Shown: in pieces, positions 6,727 through 11,033 of the stretch
Layout: every line of letters begins with the position of its first letter
Numbering within the stretch: the stretch's first letter is position 1
Source of the DNA: an uncultured Clostridium sp.
GTDB lineage: Bacteria; Bacillota; Clostridia; TANB77; CAG-465
Assembly: GCA_900554875.1 (NCBI GenBank)
Contig: USJA01000021.1
Span: 1 to 11,033 of the forward strand
DNA length: 11,033 nt
Direction: 5' to 3'
Position numbers and translations under genes: made by a program
The notes under the pieces: generated by a model
The model's input: only the letters and a program-made list of their open reading frames with translations
The model's database searches: none
What the model was told of the DNA's origin: nothing

Positions 6727-6891
6727 ATGTATGAAGATCTAGCGTGGGAAAATTTTTGTAAAACAGGAAACTTAGAAAGTTATATTGAATATAAAAAAAT
6801 ATGTAAAATGAATAATCAAAATGGTGGGTTATTAAATGATGAAGGGATTATTTTAGATGAACTTAATAAAACTAAAGGGGATAGTAATTAA
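6727..6891 (+). CDS. yqzL: YqzL-like small protein
   Basis: A 54-residue protein starting with ATG at 6727, seven bases after an AGAGGG site (6714-6719). The N-terminus, with a tryptophan at 7 (DLAWENFCKTGNLESYIEYKKI), fits the small YqzL family, which sits between era and recO in Bacillus and relatives. The position here is exactly that. The role of YqzL is unknown. The C-terminal half (from about residue 29) is longer than the short Bacillus version as I recall it, and its last 35 bases overlap the start of recO in another frame, implying translational coupling. A weak TATAAT at 6692-6697 upstream lacks a good -35 box. Confidence 0.75.
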   Translation: MYEDLAWENFCKTGNLESYIEYKKICKMNNQNGGLLNDEGIILDELNKTKGDSN

Positions 6892-7573
6892 AGAGGTACA
6901 ATATAAAGATAATGATAAAATAATAACTATACTTACAGATACTCTTGGAAAGGTTTCATGCATCGCAAGAGGTGCTAAAAGGACGAATAGTCCAATTCTT
7001 GCAAATGCACAGTATCTTGTTTATAACGAGTTTGTTTTATATAAATCAAGGAATTTTTACTATGTAAATTCTGCGAATGTAATTGATACATTTTATAACA
7101 TAAGAATAGATTTGGATAAACTTGAAATATCATTTGAACTTACAAGACTATTAGGAAGAGTAACAGATGAAAATCAAGATACGTCGTCTATATTAAAGCT
7201 TTTTTTAAATACAATGTATATTTTAGGAAAAGAAAGTAAAGAAGCAAATTTAGTAATATCAATTTTTAAATTGAAACTATTTTGTCTTTTAGGATTTATG
7301 CCACATATAGATAAGTGTCTAGAGTGTGGACAAGCCTTAAAAAATGTTGATGAAATATACTACGATTATGTAAGAAATAATTTCTTATGCAATAATTGTA
7401 TAAATCAAAAGGATAAAAGAAGATATATAAAAATTAATAAATCAACACTTGTAGCAATAGAATATATAATGAATGCAGAAATAAAAAAAGTATTTAGTTT
7501 TGAACTTAAGGATATATCTATTCTTAAACTTTTTTCTGATGTATATTCTGACGTTATGATAGGTGGAATATAA
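6857..7573 (+). CDS. recO: DNA repair protein RecO
   Basis: RecO works with RecF and RecR to load RecA onto SSB-coated single-stranded DNA during gap repair and homologous recombination. The 238-residue length is normal. The N-terminal OB-fold region shows the family pattern (GIVIKEVQYKDNDKIITILTDTLGKVSCIARGAKR). The later helical part includes the RecO zinc site, CLEC (154-157) and CNNC (178-181). The ATG at 6857 lies inside the yqzL reading frame, ten bases after GAAGGG (6841-6846), an overlap suggesting coupled translation. The next gene starts 12 bases after its stop. Confidence 0.95.
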   Translation: MNLIKLKGIVIKEVQYKDNDKIITILTDTLGKVSCIARGAKRTNSPILANAQYLVYNEFVLYKSRNFYYVNSANVIDTFYNIRIDLDKLEISFELTRLLGRVTDENQDTSSILKLFLNTMYILGKESKEANLVISIFKLKLFCLLGFMPHIDKCLECGQALKNVDEIYYDYVRNNFLCNNCINQKDKRRYIKINKSTLVAIEYIMNAEIKKVFSFELKDISILKLFSDVYSDVMIGGI

Positions 7574-7584
7574 AGGTGGGGAGT

Positions 7585-8436
7585 ATGAATAAAAAAATTG
7601 GAGTAATTGTTTGTGCTATAATTGGTATTCTTGCTATATTTTGTTTAGCAGTAATAATTATAAATACAAATTCAGGAAAAAAACAAGAAAGCAACGATAG
7701 TGTAGAGCAAAGTGAAAATAATTCTATTAAAGATAAAGATGAAATTAATCAAAATTTAAAGACTGAAAATGTAGTGCTAAATAGCAAGATTGGAACAAAA
7801 ATACAAGATTTAATTTACATTCCAAATCTGTATTCTGATTATTTTTTCAAAGAAATTGAGGCAAGTGGTTTAGATGATAGAGCAAAGATAATGTTTACAT
7901 TTGCAAAAATTGTAACAGATGATGAATATTCATCTCTAAGAAGAAAATCAGAGGACTATGTTGGTGATTATATTACAAAGGATGATATTGAAGAGGTAGC
8001 TTCTAAATTATTTTTAAATGTATCAAATTTGAAGCATCAGGAAATTTTTCTAACAGGTTCATATGATAGTAAAAATGGAAATTATATTCAATTTCCAACA
8101 GGTTTTGTAGAATTTAGTTATATAAAAGATATACCATACAAAATAGAAGAAACAGGAGATAATATAACAGTATATACATATAGGTTATACATTGATTGTA
8201 ATACTATTGAAAGTATGGAAGAAAATACTAATTCAACTCATACAATATATTATGATGCTACAAAGAAGAACAAGGCTATAGTTATAAATGATGAAAAAAT
8301 GGATGATGAGAACACTCAAAATGAATTTTTAAATACTAAAATTACATCAGGAGAAATTAGTAAAGAAAAAATTAAGCAGGGTGTATACAAGATACAAAAA
8401 AAAGGAAATAGCTATTTAATTGAGGATATAAAATAA
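7585..8436 (+). CDS. Membrane-anchored extracytoplasmic protein of unknown function
   Basis: A 283-residue protein. MNKK precedes one hydrophobic segment (about residues 5-26), followed by a low-complexity Lys/Ser/Asn/Glu linker (about 30-55). A globular part of about 225 residues follows, probably outside the membrane. The segment is an N-terminal anchor or an uncleaved signal; there is no lipobox. The globular part is mixed alpha/beta with acidic helices (DDRAKIMFTFAKIVTDDEYSSL) and strands near YTYRLYIDC. No catalytic motif is apparent and I do not recognise the family. The start is ATG 7585, five bases after AGGTGG; the GTG at 7576 lies within that binding site. It follows recO by 12 bases and is the last gene before a strong terminator, so it is co-transcribed with recO although probably functionally unrelated. 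Confidence 0.78.
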   Translation: MNKKIGVIVCAIIGILAIFCLAVIIINTNSGKKQESNDSVEQSENNSIKDKDEINQNLKTENVVLNSKIGTKIQDLIYIPNLYSDYFFKEIEASGLDDRAKIMFTFAKIVTDDEYSSLRRKSEDYVGDYITKDDIEEVASKLFLNVSNLKHQEIFLTGSYDSKNGNYIQFPTGFVEFSYIKDIPYKIEETGDNITVYTYRLYIDCNTIESMEENTNSTHTIYYDATKKNKAIVINDEKMDDENTQNEFLNTKITSGEISKEKIKQGVYKIQKKGNSYLIEDIK

Positions 8437-8462
8437 GACAGAGGCTTTTGCCTCTGTCTTTT
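8435..8462. terminator. Strong, probably bidirectional terminator
   Basis: A perfect 11-bp stem pairs 8435-8445 (AAGACAGAGGC) with 8450-8460 (GCCTCTGTCTT), with a TTTT loop and a short T-run on the plus strand. On the minus strand a TTATTTTA run follows. The convergent gene stops at 8471, so the hairpin is well placed to end both transcripts. Confidence 0.88.
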
Positions 8463-8470
8463 GATCGAAG

Positions 8471-8824
8471 TTATAACTTTTCAGTTACAACTTCAATTCT
8501 AATGATTCTTTCCCAACCACCGTGTTGGAAGACGTATTCGTCTTCTTCGTTACCGTTTCGCGGATTAACGATTTTCCTACCAGTAGGTACTCTGTCATTT
8601 AGAGCCCTTATTACTGGTTTATCAGTTTTTTTGATAAGCTCAGTAATAATCTGTGGCGGAAGAACTACTGCAAGTATATCACAGTCTTTACCAGCTTCAA
8701 TAACATCTTCAGCTGATTTTACCACCATAGAAATATTTTTTATTTCTATTTCTCCGAAAATCCTTTCTAAGTCTTCAAGTTGCCTTTCATTTAATTCGTG
8801 GCGAGATAACCATAAGATTTTCAT
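8471..8824 (-). CDS. Orphan protein of unknown function, atypical base composition
   Basis: A 117-residue soluble protein. It starts MKILWLSRHELNERQLEDLERIFG and continues with alternating strands and helices (a DILAVVLPPQII strand, then KPVIRALNDRV), giving the look of a small Rossmann-like alpha/beta fold. The C-terminal part has an acidic NGNEEDEY stretch followed by HGGWERIIRIEVV. I do not recognise a named family. The binding site AAAGGGGA is well spaced (six bases) from ATG 8824. It has its own promoter and shares a terminator with the convergent operon, so it stands alone. G+C is higher than in the neighbours (about 45% by hand count over 8521-8580, against roughly 25-30% around it), suggesting recent acquisition. 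No mobility gene or repeat is seen beside it. Confidence 0.75.
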   Translation of the reverse strand: MKILWLSRHELNERQLEDLERIFGEIEIKNISMVVKSAEDVIEAGKDCDILAVVLPPQIITELIKKTDKPVIRALNDRVPTGRKIVNPRNGNEEDEYVFQHGGWERIIRIEVVTEKL

Positions 8825-8872
8825 AAAAAATCCCCTTTCATATTAATGATTAGTAAATTTAACAATAGTTAT

Positions 8873-8901
8873 ATTATAACAAATTTTACATAAAAAATCA
8901 A
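8873..8901 (-). promoter_or_regulatory. SigA-type promoter of the 117-residue orphan gene
   Basis: On the minus strand, TTGATT at 8901-8896, a 17-base spacer, and TATAAT at 8878-8873, with TGT before the -10 (extended -10). It lies directly after the glmS terminator, so the gene is transcribed independently. Confidence 0.75.
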
Positions 8902-8904
8902 CAC

Positions 8905-8946
8905 TTCAAAAAATGAGAAGATAAATTTATATTATCTTCCCATTTT
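8905..8946 (-). terminator. Rho-independent terminator of glmS
   Basis: On the minus strand a 15-bp stem with one G-U pair joins 8946-8932 to 8924-8910 around a seven-base loop, followed by a T-run. It starts 28 bases after the glmS stop codon. Confidence 0.85.
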
Positions 8947-8973
8947 ATATCATTACAAACTTTCCTTTGAAAT

Positions 8974-10797
8974 TTATTCAACAGTTACCGATTTTGCTAA
9001 GTTCTTTGGCTTATCAATATCACAATCCTTAAGTTTTGCTGTTTCATAAGCAATTAACTGAAGTGCTGTAACGATAAGTAATGGCTCAACAAATTCTGAA
9101 AGTTTTGGTAACTTCAAAGTGATGTCAGCAAAGTCCTTTGAACATTCATCTGACGTTGTGATAAATATTGAAAAAGAACCTCTAGCTTTTGTCTCTTTAA
9201 TATTACTTACCGTTTTTTCATAAAGAGTGTCATTTGTTGCAATTGCAATTACAGGTGTTCCATCTTCAATAAGAGAGATGGTACCATGTTTTAATTCGCC
9301 AGCACCGTAAGCTTCACTATGAATGTATGAAATTTCTTTTAATTTAAGTGAACCTTCCATACATAATGAGTAATCAATACCTCTTCCTATGAAGAATATA
9401 TCATTTCTTTTGTAAAGGCACTTAGCAATTTCTTTGTACTTATCATTTTGATTAATAACTTCTGTAATTAAATTTGAAATGTTACTAAATTCATTACAAA
9501 ATTTTGAGAAAAGGTTAGAGTCTAAGATATTTTTTTGCTTCATTGCATTTATACAAAGAAGAGATAAAATTGCAACCTGTGAAGTATAACCTTTTGTAGT
9601 TGCTACAGCAATTTCTGGACCTGCATATGTATATATATTAATGTCGGATTCTCTTGCAATTGTAGAACCAACTGCGTTTACAATAGAAAGCGTTGTGGCA
9701 TTTTTTTGCTTTGCGATTCTTAAGGCTGCAAGAGTATCTGCAGTTTCACCTGATTGTGAAATTAAAATAACTAAAGTTTTTGGAGTTATTCTCATATTTT
9801 TGTATCTATATTCTGATGCAATTTCCACAGTTACATCAACATCAGCATAGTTTTCAAATAAATATTTTCCAACTAAACCAGCGTGCATTGCACTACCACA
9901 TGCTACAATATGTATTTTGTCATAGTCTCCAAAGTTTAAATTTATTCCTAGGTTTTCATCTTCCATATACCTTTTGAAGATATCAGATAAAACTTTTGGC
10001 TGCTCATTAATTTCTTTTAACATAAAGTGTTCATAACCATTTTTTTTGTATTTATTTGCATCCCATGTTGCAGTATCACTTTTTTTAGAAACAATGTTTA
10101 GGTTAAGATCAAATATATTGACGGATGAATTTGTAATTTTTGCAAATTCGCCTTCTTCAAGAAGTATGTATTCTTTTGTATAATCTAAGATAGCCGAAAT
10201 ATCTGAAGCTATAAAATTCTCATTTTTTCCTAATCCAATAATTAAAGGGCTATCTTTTCTTGTAGCATAAATTGAAGTTGTATCATTATCAAAGATTATT
10301 CCAAATGCGTATGATCCCCTAAAATCCTTACACGCATTAATAATAGCTACAAGCTCAGGATTTTTAGAACCTTTTTCAAGTTCTTTTTCGTACATATAGT
10401 TTATATATGCACAAGCCACTTCGCTATCTGTTTGTGTCTTGAAATTTATACCTTTTGAAGATAAATTTTCTTTTATCTGAGAGTAATTCTCGATAATGCC
10501 GTTGTGAACCAAAGTAACTTTCCCTACTTTATGTGGATGGGCATTTATTTCATTTGGAATACCATGAGTAGCCCATCTTGTATGCCCAATTCCAATACAT
10601 GAATTAGCATCAATATTTTTTAGATAATCCTCAAGCTTTGTTATTTTCCCTTTTGTTTTGTATAAACAAGTTTTGTTATTTTCAACAATAGCAATACCAG
10701 CTGAATCGTAACCTCTATATTCTAAGTTTTTAAGTCCTGTAATAATTGCACTTTTAGCTTTTTTTTCAGAACCATTATATCCAATTATTCCACACAT
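8974..10797 (-). CDS. glmS: Glutamine--fructose-6-phosphate aminotransferase (isomerizing) GlmS
   Basis: GlmS makes glucosamine-6-phosphate from fructose-6-phosphate and glutamine, the first committed step towards UDP-GlcNAc and hence peptidoglycan. The 607-residue length is typical. The N-terminal glutaminase domain starts MCGIIGY, with Cys2 as the nucleophile exposed when Met is removed. It also shows RWATHG (74-79) and HNGIIENY (98-105). Two SIS sugar-isomerase domains follow, with SQSGETADT, ATTKGYTSQ and the KEISYIHSEAYGAGELKHG block. The C-terminus ends LAKSVTVE, as in the family. The start is set at 10797 because Cys2 must be N-terminal and GGAGG (10809-10805) is seven bases upstream. 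A longer frame from 10833 would bury the cysteine and has no binding site. The leader contains a glmS ribozyme. Confidence 0.98.
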   Translation of the reverse strand: MCGIIGYNGSEKKAKSAIITGLKNLEYRGYDSAGIAIVENNKTCLYKTKGKITKLEDYLKNIDANSCIGIGHTRWATHGIPNEINAHPHKVGKVTLVHNGIIENYSQIKENLSSKGINFKTQTDSEVACAYINYMYEKELEKGSKNPELVAIINACKDFRGSYAFGIIFDNDTTSIYATRKDSPLIIGLGKNENFIASDISAILDYTKEYILLEEGEFAKITNSSVNIFDLNLNIVSKKSDTATWDANKYKKNGYEHFMLKEINEQPKVLSDIFKRYMEDENLGINLNFGDYDKIHIVACGSAMHAGLVGKYLFENYADVDVTVEIASEYRYKNMRITPKTLVILISQSGETADTLAALRIAKQKNATTLSIVNAVGSTIARESDINIYTYAGPEIAVATTKGYTSQVAILSLLCINAMKQKNILDSNLFSKFCNEFSNISNLITEVINQNDKYKEIAKCLYKRNDIFFIGRGIDYSLCMEGSLKLKEISYIHSEAYGAGELKHGTISLIEDGTPVIAIATNDTLYEKTVSNIKETKARGSFSIFITTSDECSKDFADITLKLPKLSEFVEPLLIVTALQLIAYETAKLKDCDIDKPKNLAKSVTVE

Positions 10798-10846
10798 ATA
10801 ATTACCTCCATATATATTATTTTCAATGTTCATAAAAATATTTAGA

Positions 10847-10980
10847 CTATATAGCTTTTGTAGTAATTTAAGATTTTACATTTTGTACTATATATATCGA
10901 TGCTAAATCACCGTGATAATATCCGCTGACTTTTCGATAATTATCATCCTCGTCACATAAAAATATATGCACATGCGCTA
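10847..10980 (-). ncRNA. glmS ribozyme-riboswitch in the glmS leader
   Basis: This self-cleaving RNA is activated by glucosamine-6-phosphate and triggers decay of the glmS mRNA, giving product feedback. On the minus strand the core is clear: cleavage site A/GCGC (10979/10978), GACGAGG (10954-10948), TTATCGAA (10940-10933) and AGCGGAT (10927-10921, usually GGCGGAT). P2 pairs GCATA with TATGT (10970-10966 with 10959-10955, G-U included). P2.1 pairs TGATAA with TTATCA (10946-10941 with 10919-10914). P3 pairs CGGTG with CATCG (10913-10909 with 10902-10898). P4 looks like TATATAG with CTATATA (10894-10888 with 10854-10848), enclosing a GTAA/TTAC helix and ACAAAAG at 10861-10855, close to the usual ACAAAGG. 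The peripheral helices are unusually short and A+T-rich. Ribozyme identity is secure; the exact 3' boundary is inferred. Confidence 0.92.
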
Positions 10981-11033
10981 TTTAATATTACTAAAAAAAT
11001 CCCTCCTTAAAAGTAAGATTAAATTTAAAATAA

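Noticed and set aside
8528..8545. Inverted repeat GAAGACG / CGTCTTC with a four-base spacer
   Set aside because: It lies inside the 117-residue coding frame without a T-run and is explained by Glu-Asp-Glu-Tyr-Val codons.
8448..8846. Plus-strand open frame over the 117-residue gene
   Set aside because: It lacks a ribosome binding site and overlaps the terminator; the minus-strand frame has a promoter, a good binding site and protein-like composition.
10798..10833. Upstream in-frame ATG extending glmS by 12 residues
   Set aside because: It has no ribosome binding site and would place residues before the catalytic cysteine, which must be N-terminal after Met removal.
10995..11010. A perfect AAGGAGGG on the minus strand in the distal glmS leader
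   Set aside because: No start codon lies at a workable distance and the frames close quickly, so I see no leader peptide.

Overview
The window is very A+T-rich, densely coded chromosomal DNA from a low-G+C Firmicute, most likely a spore-forming member of the Clostridia. Pointers are the strong AAGGAGG-type ribosome binding sites, extended -10 promoters, a glmS ribozyme ahead of glmS, the era-yqzL-recO gene order, and a possible late-sporulation promoter. No rRNA, tRNA, CRISPR array or insertion sequence was seen, and no gap above about 240 bases lacks a gene.

Layout, left to right. (1) The 3' end of a zinc-metallopeptidase-like gene with an HELFH motif runs off the left edge and ends in a terminator. 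(2) A plus-strand operon (551-3998) starts at a near-consensus promoter. It encodes a secreted coiled-coil-like protein, a full-length radical-SAM-family protein that has lost its iron-sulfur cysteines, and SmpB, and ends in a hairpin shared with the convergent unit. (3) A minus-strand cassette of three small proteins of unknown function (4889 to 4038) has a SigK-like promoter; two of the three look like diverged paralogues. (4) A single unknown 200-residue gene (5036-5638) is divergent from the cassette and has its own consensus promoter and terminator. (5) A plus-strand housekeeping unit contains era, yqzL, recO and a membrane-anchored unknown protein, ending in a strong terminator. (6) A minus-strand orphan of 117 residues has visibly higher G+C. 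(7) glmS lies on the minus strand, with a complete but very A+T-rich glmS ribozyme in its leader.

The core genes serve translation and ribosome assembly (SmpB, Era), DNA repair (RecO) and cell-wall precursor synthesis (GlmS). GlmS should be controlled by self-cleavage of its own mRNA when glucosamine-6-phosphate is abundant. The least explained items are the radical-SAM pseudoenzyme, the three-gene small-protein cassette, the orphan 200-residue gene and the G+C-atypical 117-residue gene. Most true starts lie slightly inside the longest open frames, because the longest frames begin within or too close to the ribosome binding site; adjusted starts are given with the reason.
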